A stretch of 52,057 nt of DNA. Origin: Chromatiales bacterium (GTDB lineage Bacteria; Pseudomonadota; Gammaproteobacteria; Steroidobacterales; Woeseiaceae). This document shows positions 32,516 to 41,257 of the stretch, piece after piece. Each line of letters begins with the position of its first letter. The stretch's first letter is position 1. Where the stretch lies: positions 1 to 52,057 of the forward strand of contig JAIBDF010000005.1 of assembly GCA_024679535.1 (NCBI GenBank). The letters run 5' to 3'. Both the position numbers and the translations under genes were made by a program. Below the pieces are notes generated by a model. The model did no database searches. It was not told the origin of the DNA and saw only the letters and a list, made by a program, of their open reading frames with translations.

Positions 32516-34585
32516 CTACACTTTGCCGTAGCGTCCGGCATCGCCCAGCCAACGTCGCACAATGGCCGCAGCCCGCCGGGACGATGACTTGCGGAGGGCT
32601 TCTGCGGTGATTTGTACCTGCGGCATCAACTCTGCATCGCGAACGAGGTTTGCGACTCGGTAATCGGGCAGGCCGGTCTGACGTGTGCCGAGCAATTCGC
32701 CGGGACCCCTGAGTTCGAGATCGCGCTGTGCAACCACGAAGCCGTCGTTGGTGTCGCGCAGGACGGCAAGTCGTTCCCTGGCAATGCGTCCGAGCGGCGG
32801 CTTGTACAGCAATACGCAGTGACTTTGTGCCGCGCCCCGGCCGACCCGACCACGCAGCTGGTGCAATTGGGACAGACCCATGCGCTCTGCGTTCTCGATA
32901 ATCATCAGGCTTGCATTCGGTACATCCACGCCCACCTCAATCACCGTGGTCGCAACGAGAACCTGGATCAGCCCTTCCTTGAAAGCCTGCATGCCGCGTT
33001 CTTTTTCGGCCGGTCGCATACGCCCATGTACCAGGCCCACGCGTAACTCGGGCAAGGCCTCTGTCAGCGCCTGATAGCTGGCTTCGGCCGCCTGGTAGTC
33101 GAGCACCTCCGATTCCTCGATTAGCGGGCAGACCCAGTAGGCCTGCTGACCAGACGTGCATGCGGCGCGCACGCGCTCGACCACTTCCCCGCGTCGCGTA
33201 TCGGGAATCGCAATGGTCGACACGGGCTGCCTGCCGGGCGGCAGCTCGTCGATAACCGACGTATCGAGATCCGCGTATGCAGCCATCGCCAAAGTCCGTG
33301 GAATGGGTGTGGCGGTCATGACGAGCTGGTGCGGATGCCCTTGTTTTCCCATCCCCTTATCTCGCAGCGCCATGCGCTGGTGTACGCCGAAGCGGTGCTG
33401 TTCGTCGATGACAACCAGGGCAAGGCGACTGAATGTGACACCCTCCTGGAACAAGGCATGTGTACCAACGATTAACTGTGCGCGCCCATGGGCAATCGAC
33501 TCCAGGGACGCGCGCCGAGCCGCCGCTTTTTGGCTGCCACTCAACCACGCGGGTTCGACGCCAAGCGGCCCGAACCAGTCACAGAAATTGCGCCAGTGCT
33601 GCTCGGCCAGAATTTCTGTCGGCGCCATGATGGCCGCCTGCACGCCGCAGGAAATGGCCTTGAGGCACGCGATAGCCGCCACCACGGTTTTACCGGAACC
33701 AACGTCGCCCTGGATAAGGCGCATCATCGGGTGGGGCTGCGACAGATCGTGAAGGATTTCACCCACCACGCGCCGCTGCGCGTCTGTCAGAGTAAACGGC
33801 AGGTCATCGATGAAGCCTTTGACCATTTCGCTGCCGTCAAGCAGCGCGACCGCGTCGGCGGTTTCCGCGAGTGCACGCAAGCTTCGCAGGCTCAGGTAAT
33901 GGGCCAGCAGCTCTTCGAAAGCGAGCCGCTGCTGGCATGGATGCTTGCCGGCCTGCATCTGTTCGATGTCCGCATCAGGCGGCGGACGATGAAGGTAACG
34001 AATCGCTTCCGCCAGCGACGGCATCCCGAGTTTCGTGGTAACAGACTCGGGCAGCAATTCGACAGGCGGATCGTCGTGCATTGCTTGCAGGGCCTGGTCG
34101 GTCAGGCTACGCAACCTCCCCTGTTGCACGCCCTCCGTTGCCGGGTAAATAGGCGTGAGCGAATCACTTATTGCGGCGCCCTGACCTTCCCTCAGGATGC
34201 GGTATTCAGGGTGAATCATCTCGAAGCCCGCAGAGCCGCGACGCACTTCACCGAAACAGGTCACCTGCACACCGCTCTGAAACTGCGCCTGCTGCTGCCG
34301 CGAAAAATGAAAAAAGCGAAGCGTGAGCTGGCCGCTGCCGTCGCTAACGCGCACAAGCAGATTGCGTCGCCCGCGGTAGGCCGTTTCGGCAAGCAAGACC
34401 TCGCCGCTGACCAGACAGCGAGCGCCGGCAATCAGCGCGCCGATCTTTATGAGTTGCGTGCGGTCCTCGTAGCGCAGTGGCAGCAGGAACAGCAGATCCT
34501 CCACACGCAGCAGCCCGAGTTTCTCGAGCTTTTTCGCGAGTGCCGGCCCGACGCCCTTGAGAACGGTTAATGCGTCAGATAGCAA
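32516..34585 (-). CDS. recG: ATP-dependent DNA helicase RecG
   Basis: 689 residues from a TTG at 34585, which matches the E. coli length (693) and places 'LKGVGPALAKKLEKLGL' at the start as expected; the first in-frame ATG at 34663 would overlap ridA by 89 bp. Wedge/OB domain at about 40-150 ('RNLLVRVSDGSGQLTLRFFH'), Walker A GDVGSGKTVV near 292, motif II VVIDEQHRFG near 390 (DEQH box), 'VMTATPIPRTLAM' near 427 and the C-terminal 'GRVGRGAAQSHCVLLY' and 'LELRGPGELLGTRQTG' motifs. Remodels stalled forks and Holliday junctions. No good Shine-Dalgarno, so translation may depend on coupling with ridA. Confidence 0.95.
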   Translation of the reverse strand: MLSDALTVLKGVGPALAKKLEKLGLLRVEDLLFLLPLRYEDRTQLIKIGALIAGARCLVSGEVLLAETAYRGRRNLLVRVSDGSGQLTLRFFHFSRQQQAQFQSGVQVTCFGEVRRGSAGFEMIHPEYRILREGQGAAISDSLTPIYPATEGVQQGRLRSLTDQALQAMHDDPPVELLPESVTTKLGMPSLAEAIRYLHRPPPDADIEQMQAGKHPCQQRLAFEELLAHYLSLRSLRALAETADAVALLDGSEMVKGFIDDLPFTLTDAQRRVVGEILHDLSQPHPMMRLIQGDVGSGKTVVAAIACLKAISCGVQAAIMAPTEILAEQHWRNFCDWFGPLGVEPAWLSGSQKAAARRASLESIAHGRAQLIVGTHALFQEGVTFSRLALVVIDEQHRFGVHQRMALRDKGMGKQGHPHQLVMTATPIPRTLAMAAYADLDTSVIDELPPGRQPVSTIAIPDTRRGEVVERVRAACTSGQQAYWVCPLIEESEVLDYQAAEASYQALTEALPELRVGLVHGRMRPAEKERGMQAFKEGLIQVLVATTVIEVGVDVPNASLMIIENAERMGLSQLHQLRGRVGRGAAQSHCVLLYKPPLGRIARERLAVLRDTNDGFVVAQRDLELRGPGELLGTRQTGLPDYRVANLVRDAELMPQVQITAEALRKSSSRRAAAIVRRWLGDAGRYGKV

Positions 34586-34955
34586 GGATCGCGTCGGCCT
34601 CGATGTCGACACCTTTCGGCAGCGCTGATACCTGTACCGCCGCACGCGCCGGATAGGGCTCATCGCAATACTCGGCCATCACTTCATTCACAGTGGCGAA
34701 GTTGCCAAGGTCGGTGAGAAAAATAGTGATCTTCACGGCATCATTCAGACTGCCCCCTGCTTCCTCGGCAACGGCCTTGAGATTGTCAAAGACCTGTCGC
34801 GCACGTGCGGCGAAATCACCTTCGACGACCTCCATCGTTGCCGGAACGAGGGGAACCTGTCCGGACATGAAGACGAACTGGCCGACTTTTATTGCCTGCG
34901 AGTAAGTGCCGAGCGCCGCAGGGGCGCTATTGGTGTGAATGGTTTGCTTGGTCAT
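34575..34955 (-). CDS. ridA: RidA family enamine/imine deaminase
   Basis: 126 residues, typical trimeric YjgF/RidA size. The substrate-carboxylate Arg is present (YPARAAVQV, about residue 104) along with the N-terminal 'APAALGTYSQAIKVGQFVFM' and C-terminal 'VDIEADAILAI' motifs. The cytosolic enzyme hydrolyses reactive 2-aminoacrylate and related enamines made by PLP enzymes. Sits between spoT (28 bp) and recG (about 11-bp overlap), a conserved gammaproteobacterial position. Confidence 0.95.
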   Translation of the reverse strand: MTKQTIHTNSAPAALGTYSQAIKVGQFVFMSGQVPLVPATMEVVEGDFAARARQVFDNLKAVAEEAGGSLNDAVKITIFLTDLGNFATVNEVMAEYCDEPYPARAAVQVSALPKGVDIEADAILAI

Positions 34956-34983
34956 GGCAGGCTTCCCGAATTGGTGGCGAGCG

Positions 34984-37140
34984 TCAGGCGCAGTCGCGAG
35001 ACACGCGAATAACGTTTGGCATTTTACGAACGTCGCGCATTATCTGCGCCAGGTGAATACGGCTCCTGACTTGTAACAGGAACGTCAGAACGGAGCAGTC
35101 CTCGTGGCGACTGATTACCTCGACCTGCTCGATGTTGGACTGGCAATCGGCAATTGTGGCGGCGACCTCGGCCAACACACCGGTGCGGTTGCGTGTCTCG
35201 CACTGGATCTGGCACTGAAATTCGCGGTCGACATCTTTCTCCCAAGAGACAGCAATCCACTTCTCGGGTTGTTTGCGGAAGTTTGAGAGATTGCCGCAGT
35301 TGTTACGGTGAATGACCACACCGCGTCCGGCCGTCAGATAGCCCATGACGTCGTCGCCCGGAAGCGGGTAACAACACTTGGCATAACTGATGACCATGCC
35401 CTCGGTGCCTGCTATCACCAGGCTTGCGACATTCTCAACGCGCTCGCCTTCGTCTTCGGCTCCGATCAGGTAGCGCGCTGTCAGTGGCGCCAGCCGTTCG
35501 CCGAGACCAATTTGTTCGAACAGCTCCGCCGTGTTGTTCAGGGCAAGATCCTCCAGCGCTTCGCTCATGCGTACTTTGCCAATTTTGCGCAGCGATGAGC
35601 TGAGATCCTTGAGTGACTTGTCGAGCAGGCGCTTGCCGAGATCGACAGACTCGGTGGAGCGCAGGTTCTTCATGTGATTCCGAATTGACGTTCGCGCCTT
35701 TGCCGAGCGCACGAAGGTCAGCCAGTTGGGATTTGGCTTGGCACCACGCGAGGTAATGATCTCGACCGTCTGACCGTTTTGCAGCGGTGTGCGCAGGGGG
35801 ACCAGGCCGCGGTTGATCTTGGCCGCAACCGTGCGGTTGCCGATGTCGGTATGCACGGCATACGCAAAATCGACCGTCGTGGCGCCCTTGGGCAGCGGCA
35901 TGATGTCGCCTTTCGGCGTGAACACGTAGATCTTGTCGGGGAACAGGTCGACCTTAACGCTCTCGAGGAACTCCTCGGACGTACCCGACTGTTGCAGCTC
36001 GGCGAGGTTGGCGAGCCATTCACGCGCGCGACGTTGCGGCGTTGCGTCTGACTTCTCGCCGGCCTTGTAAATCCAGTGCGAAGCAACGCCGGACTCGGCA
36101 ACGCGGTCCATATCCTGCGTGCGAATCTGCACTTCCAGCGGCAGGCCCTTTGGACCAAACAGTGTGGTGTGCAAGGACTGGTAGCCGTTGATGCGCGGGA
36201 TGGCGATGTAATCCTTGAAGCGACCGGGCATCGGTTTGTAGAGTTGATGCACCAGGCCCAGCGTCTGGTAGCACGTGCTCACATCGTCAACGATGATACG
36301 AAAACCGTAAACATCGACCACATCGGACAGCACGCGCTTTTTCTCTGCCATCTTTCGGTAAATGCTATAGAGGTGCTTCTGCCGACCGATCACCTGCCCG
36401 GAAATGCCGTCCTCGGCCATGGCCTTGCTGAACTGGTCAGAGATGCGCCGCACGATCTGTTTTTGACTGCCTTTGCTCTTTTTCAGCGCATTTTCGAGCA
36501 CACGGTAGCGGTACGGGTGCAGATGCTTGAATCCAAGATCCTCGAGCTGCACCTTGAGTCGATTGATACCCAGTCGATTGGCGATCGGTGCATAGATGTC
36601 GAGCGTTTCACGCGCGATGCGCTTTTTCTTTTGCGCTGGCATTGCGCCGAGCGTCTGCATGTTGTGGAGACGGTCGGAGAGCTTGACGAGGATGACGCGA
36701 ATATCCTCGATCATCGCCAGCATCATCTTGCGAAAACTTTCGGCCTGGGCTTCGGCGCGACTACGGAACTGGATCTGATCGAGCTTGCTGACCCCGTCCA
36801 CGATCAACGCGACTTCTTCGCCAAATTGGTTCTCGATCTCCTCGAGCGTCGCCGCAGTGTCTTCCACCACGTCGTGGAGGATGGCCGCACAGATAGCCTC
36901 GGAATCGAGATGCATCTCGCTGAGCTCCTGCGCGACTGCGATCGGGTGGGTGATATACGGTTCGCCCGTCTTACGGGTTTGCCCTTTGTGAAAGGTTGCT
37001 CCGAATTCGTAAGCCTCGAGGATCTTCCTGATCTGGTCGTCGGGCAGGTAGGTCTGGAGCGTATCGACGAGTTGCCGCACACCGTTGTCCCGGCGCGAAG
37101 CACCTGGGAGTTTCGACAGAAGGGTGGCAGCGTAATCCAT
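34984..37140 (-). CDS. spoT: Bifunctional (p)ppGpp synthetase/hydrolase SpoT
   Basis: 718 residues. HD hydrolase domain with HDVVEDT near 89-95 and 'VKLSDRLHNMQTLGAMP' near 152; synthetase domain with 'DVYGFRIIVDDVSTCYQTLG' near 283 and GRFKDYIA near 308, the RxKD signature of bifunctional/hydrolase-type enzymes rather than the ExDD of RelA; 'LEVQIRTQDMD' near 337. TGS domain starts near 402 (IYVFTPKGDIMPLPKGAT) and a C-terminal ACT domain near 645-718. It controls the stringent response in the cytoplasm. Follows rpoZ by 43 bp; the gmk-rpoZ-spoT order is conserved, although no trmH gene is present. Confidence 0.98.
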   Translation of the reverse strand: MDYAATLLSKLPGASRRDNGVRQLVDTLQTYLPDDQIRKILEAYEFGATFHKGQTRKTGEPYITHPIAVAQELSEMHLDSEAICAAILHDVVEDTAATLEEIENQFGEEVALIVDGVSKLDQIQFRSRAEAQAESFRKMMLAMIEDIRVILVKLSDRLHNMQTLGAMPAQKKKRIARETLDIYAPIANRLGINRLKVQLEDLGFKHLHPYRYRVLENALKKSKGSQKQIVRRISDQFSKAMAEDGISGQVIGRQKHLYSIYRKMAEKKRVLSDVVDVYGFRIIVDDVSTCYQTLGLVHQLYKPMPGRFKDYIAIPRINGYQSLHTTLFGPKGLPLEVQIRTQDMDRVAESGVASHWIYKAGEKSDATPQRRAREWLANLAELQQSGTSEEFLESVKVDLFPDKIYVFTPKGDIMPLPKGATTVDFAYAVHTDIGNRTVAAKINRGLVPLRTPLQNGQTVEIITSRGAKPNPNWLTFVRSAKARTSIRNHMKNLRSTESVDLGKRLLDKSLKDLSSSLRKIGKVRMSEALEDLALNNTAELFEQIGLGERLAPLTARYLIGAEDEGERVENVASLVIAGTEGMVISYAKCCYPLPGDDVMGYLTAGRGVVIHRNNCGNLSNFRKQPEKWIAVSWEKDVDREFQCQIQCETRNRTGVLAEVAATIADCQSNIEQVEVISRHEDCSVLTFLLQVRSRIHLAQIMRDVRKMPNVIRVSRDCA

Positions 37141-37183
37141 GCCCCCATCTTAACGGCGTTGAGCCGTATGGGGTACGGGGTTT

Positions 37184-37465
37184 TTAGTCGCCGATCGAGA
37201 TGCCGCGAACGGGCAGGATCTCGTCGGTGGCTTCTGGCTGGAGCAACTCATCGGCCATCGGCTGCTCGATTTCTTCGAGGATCGACGAGGTGACGAGGCC
37301 TTCTGCGATTTCGCGCAGGGCAACCACGGTTGGCTTGTCGTTCTCTAGCTCAACCATCGGATCGGCCCCGTGGGCGATGCGGCGTGCGCGTTTGGCCGCA
37401 ACAAGGACCATCTCAAAAATGTTTTCGACGTTATCGAGGCAGTCTTCGACAGTAATACGGGCCAT
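37184..37465 (-). CDS. rpoZ: RNA polymerase omega subunit
   Basis: 93 residues from the ATG at 37465 ([20 protein letters not shown]); a longer frame extends through the upstream palindrome and is not credible. Conserved segments '[18 protein letters not shown]' and '[18 protein letters not shown]' match E. coli omega (91 residues). Omega assists beta-prime folding and forms ppGpp site 1 together with beta-prime, which fits the linkage to spoT. The Shine-Dalgarno GGAG lies directly against the palindromic element at 37478-37540. Confidence 0.96.
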   Translation of the reverse strand: MARITVEDCLDNVENIFEMVLVAAKRARRIAHGADPMVELENDKPTVVALREIAEGLVTSSILEEIEQPMADELLQPEATDEILPVRGISIGD

Positions 37466-37477
37466 GGGTCGTTCTCC

Positions 37478-37540
37478 GGGGACAGTCACCTTTACTCTGC
37501 CGTACCGGTTGGTGCGGCTCGGGTAAAGGTGACTGTCCCC
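37478..37540. repeat. 18-bp palindrome (GGGGACA type) in the rpoZ leader
   Basis: Arms 37478-37495 (GGGGACAGTCACCTTTAC) and 37523-37540 are perfect reverse complements with a 27-nt spacer. It lies between gmk and rpoZ, only 12 bp from the rpoZ start codon, so in the mRNA the stem ends exactly where the GGAG Shine-Dalgarno begins. Sequence and form match the GGGGACA-type palindromes often found scattered in gammaproteobacterial genomes with REP-associated transposases; this is from general knowledge, not a search. It may affect rpoZ translation or transcript stability. Confidence 0.85.
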
Positions 37541-37581
37541 TTCGCTTGCGTCCACCCTATATAGCTAAACGTTATAAGCGG

Positions 37582-38202
37582 TCAGCCGATAATCCGCTCA
37601 ACGGCGCGCCTTAGCCTCTCATTGGAGGTCGATGAGGCGTCCCCCTTACCGACCAGGACGTCTTCCAGGTCCGAAATTGCCTGGTTCAGGTCGTCGTTAA
37701 TGATGACGTGGTCGAATTCGTCCCAGTGCGACATGTCAGACAGCGCATCGCGCAGACGGCGCTCGATCACCTCCGGCGTATCCGTACGCCGGTCTCGCAA
37801 CCGCCGCTCGAGTTCCTCGACCGATGGCGGAAAGATGAAGATCGTTACGCACTCGGGCATTGACTCGCGCACCTGGCGCGCCCCCTGCCAGTCGATCTCA
37901 AGGACGACGTTGCGATCATCCGCGAGGTGCTCCTCAACCTGGCGGCGACTCGTTGCATAGTAGTTGTCGAATACTTCGGCATACTCGAGCATTTCGCCCT
38001 GGTCACGCAGGCGCATGAACTCGGCTTTGGTCACGAACAGGTAGTCCACACCATCAGCTTCGTTGCGGCGTGGCTTGCGCGTGGTATACGAAATAGAGAA
38101 ACGTAGCTCCGGATGCTTCGTAACTACGGCGTGTACCAGCGTTGTTTTACCTGCACCCGAGGGCGCGGCAAAAACAAACAGTTTTCCCTGGTGTGCCGGC
38201 AC
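37582..38202 (-). CDS. gmk: Guanylate kinase
   Basis: 206 residues (E. coli 207), starting at a GTG at 38202. P-loop APSGAGKTTLVH at about 13-24, GMP-binding 'RFSISYTTRKPRRNEADGVD' near 34-53, and 'EIDWQGARQVRESMPECVTI' near 100-119. Phosphorylates GMP to GDP in the cytoplasm, feeding GTP and (p)ppGpp pools next to spoT. Starts 6 bp after yicC and is followed by the rpoZ leader. Confidence 0.97.
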   Translation of the reverse strand: MPAHQGKLFVFAAPSGAGKTTLVHAVVTKHPELRFSISYTTRKPRRNEADGVDYLFVTKAEFMRLRDQGEMLEYAEVFDNYYATSRRQVEEHLADDRNVVLEIDWQGARQVRESMPECVTIFIFPPSVEELERRLRDRRTDTPEVIERRLRDALSDMSHWDEFDHVIINDDLNQAISDLEDVLVGKGDASSTSNERLRRAVERIIG

Positions 38203-38208
38203 GCTTAC

Positions 38209-39075
38209 CTACTCGACATTCTGAATCTGTTCGCGCATCTGCTCGATCAGCACTTTCAGGTCCACCGCGGCCCGGGTCGTTTCTGTATCAGCAGACTTCG
38301 AGCCGAGCGTGTTGGCCTCGCGGTTGAGTTCCTGCATCAGGAAATCGAGGCGTCGGCCGACGGGTTTCTGGTCCGTGAGCGCACCACGGATTTCGACGAG
38401 GTGGCTCTCGAGACGATCGAGCTCTTCGTCAACGTCTACCTTCGTAGCCAGAAGAGCGAGTTCAACTTCCAGTCTTGCCGGGTCGGCTTCGACGTCCAGA
38501 TTGGCAATACGTTCTTTTTGCTTGGCGCGCGCGGCGTCGAGCACCTCAGGCATACGGGTGCGTACGTTGGCCGCAATCGATTCTATTTCCGCGCAACGTG
38601 ACTCGAGCATGTCGGCTATACGTTGTCCTTCATTCGAGCGCATTTCGCCAATTGCCGCCAGCGTTTTGTCAAGCAACTTACTTGCTTCGGCCACCAGCGG
38701 CTCAACGTCGATCTCCGCGTGCTGGATGACGCCGGGCCAGCGCAGAATTTCAATGGGATTCACAGCCGCCACATTGGGCAGCTTGGCGGTCAAATCAGAA
38801 ATACGGTGGCCGATGAGCTCCACGAGCGCGGTATCGATCTGCATCTCGCTGCTCTGATCGAATGCCCGCCGAAAATACAGCGCACACTCGACCTTGCCGC
38901 GGCCCAGTGACGAGCTCGCCTGTTGCCTGAACGACTGCTCCTTGGGACGCAGGTCCTCAGGCAGCTTGAACTGCACATCGAGGTAGCGATGATTGACCGC
39001 GCGAATCTCCCAGCTCAGCGTGCCGATCGGGGTTTCGGCCGACTCTCGCGCGAAGCCTGTCATACTGTGTAACAT
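38209..39075 (-). CDS. yicC: YicC family endoribonuclease-like protein
   Basis: 288 residues (E. coli YicC 287). N-terminal YicC domain starting MLHSMTGFARESAETPIGTL with 'WEIRAVNHRYLDVQFKLPED', and a C-terminal DUF1732 ending 'LIEQMREQIQNVE'; the conserved 'VEIRGALTDQKPVGRRLDF' (with 'LMQELNREANTLGSK') segment near 225-260 is clear. E. coli YicC is a stress-related RNase that acts with PNPase on the sRNA RyhB. Divergent from the PP2C gene (81 bp between starts) and first in the yicC-gmk-rpoZ-spoT run. Confidence 0.96.
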   Translation of the reverse strand: MLHSMTGFARESAETPIGTLSWEIRAVNHRYLDVQFKLPEDLRPKEQSFRQQASSSLGRGKVECALYFRRAFDQSSEMQIDTALVELIGHRISDLTAKLPNVAAVNPIEILRWPGVIQHAEIDVEPLVAEASKLLDKTLAAIGEMRSNEGQRIADMLESRCAEIESIAANVRTRMPEVLDAARAKQKERIANLDVEADPARLEVELALLATKVDVDEELDRLESHLVEIRGALTDQKPVGRRLDFLMQELNREANTLGSKSADTETTRAAVDLKVLIEQMREQIQNVE

Positions 39076-39156
39076 CTGTTGCCTACGTCACATTCTTACA
39101 AGGACGGACATTCTAAGCTCTGGCCGCACGTGAAGGCCACAAACGACCGAAGTCTT

Positions 39157-39903
39157 ATGCAAATCGAATACGCCAAAGTCTCTGCTCTCGGTGATCGTCG
39201 GGACAATCAGGACCGTGCTGCGGTGGTGGCATCCGAAGATGCTGCGTTGCTGCTTGTGTTCGACGGCATGGGCGGGCATTCGGACGGTGCCAGAGCGGCA
39301 GAGACTGGCCTGAATGTGGTTCAGGACCTCTTCATGAACGCCACCCAGCCGATCTTTGATCCGCAGGGCTTTCTCTACATGGCCTTGTCCAGGGCCCATG
39401 ATGAGGTTGTTCGCATTGGCGCTGACGTCGCGGTGGACTTCCGGCCGCGGGCGACCTGCGCCATCTGCCTCGTCCAGGAAGGCGGCGCGTTCTGGGCGCA
39501 TATTGGCGACAGTCGTATTTACCAGGTGCGCGAGGGCGAGGTTCTGACGCGCTCCCGTGACCATAGCCATGTCGAAGTGCTTATCCAGGAAGGCGCCATC
39601 TCTGAAGAAGAGGCCCAGGATCACCCGATGCGTAACTTCGTCGAATGCTGCATCGGCGGCGATGCACCGGTGCCGGACATGAGTATTACGAACCGCAAGA
39701 AACTCGAACCTGGTGACGTGCTCCTTGCCTGCTCCGACGGTCTGTGGTCGGGGCTCAGCGACAGCGACATGGCCGAAATCGCGAAGCCCGGCGATTCCAA
39801 CCTGGTAGAGAATCTCAGGCAGCTCAGCATGAAAGCATTGAACGTCAACTCTCCCTACAGCGACAATACGACCGGTACCGCGTTAAGGTGGCTCGGCGGC
39901 TAG
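39157..39903 (+). CDS. PP2C family serine/threonine protein phosphatase
   Basis: 248 residues from the ATG at 39157. PP2C metal-site motifs are all present: GDRRDNQDR near 12-20, [11 protein letters not shown] near 33-43, '[12 protein letters not shown]' near 118, '[12 protein letters not shown]' near 190 and SDNTT near 237. The Mg/Mn-dependent cytoplasmic enzyme removes phosphate from Ser/Thr. No Hanks-type kinase or FHA gene is adjacent, although in some Pseudomonas the yicC-rph gap holds both phosphatase and kinase genes. Located 32 bp upstream of rph on the same strand. Confidence 0.93.
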   Translation: MQIEYAKVSALGDRRDNQDRAAVVASEDAALLLVFDGMGGHSDGARAAETGLNVVQDLFMNATQPIFDPQGFLYMALSRAHDEVVRIGADVAVDFRPRATCAICLVQEGGAFWAHIGDSRIYQVREGEVLTRSRDHSHVEVLIQEGAISEEEAQDHPMRNFVECCIGGDAPVPDMSITNRKKLEPGDVLLACSDGLWSGLSDSDMAEIAKPGDSNLVENLRQLSMKALNVNSPYSDNTTGTALRWLGG

Positions 39904-39935
39904 ATTTCCGCGCGCCGCAAAAAAGGAGAGTCAAC

Positions 39936-40661
39936 ATGCGACCCAGTGGCCGCGAAACATCGCAAATGCGCGCTCTGCGCTTTGTTCATGATTACACCAA
40001 ATACGCCGAAGGCAGCGTGCTTGCGGAGTTCGGCGACACACGCGTGCTGTGCACGGCGAGTATTGAGGAGCGCGTTCCCGGCTGGATGCGCAACACCGGA
40101 CGTGGCTGGGTCACCGGCGAGTACGGAATGTTGCCGCGTGCCACCCATACGCGATCCGGGCGCGAAGCCTCACGCGGCAAGCAGGGCGGACGCACGCTTG
40201 AAATTCAGCGGCTCATCGGACGATCGTTGCGTGCCGTAACCAATCTCGAAGCCCTGGGTGAGCGTTCGATTACGCTCGACTGTGATGTGATTCAGGCTGA
40301 TGGCGGAACGCGCACGGCGTCGATCAGCGGTGCGTACGTTGCGCTTGCTATAGCGGTGCAGCGCCTGCAGGCAGCCGGTCGTCTGAAGAAAAACCCCTTG
40401 CATGGCCAGGTTGCAGCAATATCGGTAGGCATCTATCGCGGTACACCCGTGCTCGATCTCGATTACGCCGAAGATTCCGAGGCCGAAACCGACATGAACA
40501 TCGTCATGAACGACGCCGGCCACTTTATCGAGGTGCAGGGTACCGCAGAAGGACACGCCTTCACCGACGATGAGTTCTCATCGATGATCGCGCTGGCACG
40601 CGGCGGAATCGCAGAAATTATCGAGGCGCAGAACGAGGCAATTAAAGCGGCAACGTCGTGA
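39936..40661 (+). CDS. rph: Ribonuclease PH
   Basis: 241 residues from the ATG at 39936, preceded by AAGGAG at a good distance; longer frames overlap the PP2C gene. '[20 protein letters not shown]', '[20 protein letters not shown]' and '[20 protein letters not shown]' with phosphate-binding Arg residues are typical, as is '[20 protein letters not shown]' near 117. Phosphorolytic trimming of tRNA 3' ends and rRNA in the cytoplasm. First of the rph-rdgB-hemW overlap chain. Confidence 0.97.
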   Translation: MRPSGRETSQMRALRFVHDYTKYAEGSVLAEFGDTRVLCTASIEERVPGWMRNTGRGWVTGEYGMLPRATHTRSGREASRGKQGGRTLEIQRLIGRSLRAVTNLEALGERSITLDCDVIQADGGTRTASISGAYVALAIAVQRLQAAGRLKKNPLHGQVAAISVGIYRGTPVLDLDYAEDSEAETDMNIVMNDAGHFIEVQGTAEGHAFTDDEFSSMIALARGGIAEIIEAQNEAIKAATS

Positions 40662-41257
40662 GCACTCGGCTGAAAAAGGTCGTCATGGCCAGCGGCAATG
40701 CGGGCAAAATTCGCGAGATCGAACGCCTGTTGGACGGCCTCGGTGTTGACGTCGTGGCGCAGACAAAACTCGGCGTGACGGACGCGGACGAGACGGGCAC
40801 GACGTTTGCAGAGAACTCGCTAATCAAGGCACAGCATGCGGCACAAGCCACCGGGCTGCCCGCAATCGCCGACGATTCGGGTCTCTCTGTCGACGCGCTG
40901 GACGGGGCGCCGGGCGTTTATTCTGCACGCTATGCCGGCGGCGCCGGTGACGAGGCCAATAACGACAAATTGCTCGACGCCCTGGAAGGCGTCCGGAATC
41001 GTGGTGCTGCTTTTCATTGTGTGGCGACATTCGTCGATCCTGCTGACAACGAGGTGCTCGCTGCGGCAGGCGAGTGGCGTGGCTCAATCCTTTACAAGCG
41101 GCAGGGCGATGGTGGTTTTGGCTACGACCCGCTGTTCTTTGTGCCGGACTGCTACTGCAGCTCGGCCGAACTTGCGCCCGAGCAAAAGAACGCACGCAGC
41201 CACCGCGGCCAGGCCTTAAGGAAACTGGTCGAACTGATCCAACAGAAGTACGCGTGA
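40658..41257 (+). CDS. rdgB: RdgB/HAM1 non-canonical purine NTP pyrophosphatase
   Basis: 199 residues from a GTG at 40658 that overlaps the rph stop by 4 bp (GTGA), so translation is coupled. Hallmarks: '[18 protein letters not shown]' near 8, '[18 protein letters not shown]' near 45 with E51-N52 for metal binding, '[18 protein letters not shown]' near 69 and '[15 protein letters not shown]' near 149. Hydrolyses ITP, dITP and XTP to the monophosphates, keeping hypoxanthine and xanthine out of DNA. Overlaps hemW by 4 bp. Confidence 0.97.
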   Translation: MSTRLKKVVMASGNAGKIREIERLLDGLGVDVVAQTKLGVTDADETGTTFAENSLIKAQHAAQATGLPAIADDSGLSVDALDGAPGVYSARYAGGAGDEANNDKLLDALEGVRNRGAAFHCVATFVDPADNEVLAAAGEWRGSILYKRQGDGGFGYDPLFFVPDCYCSSAELAPEQKNARSHRGQALRKLVELIQQKYA

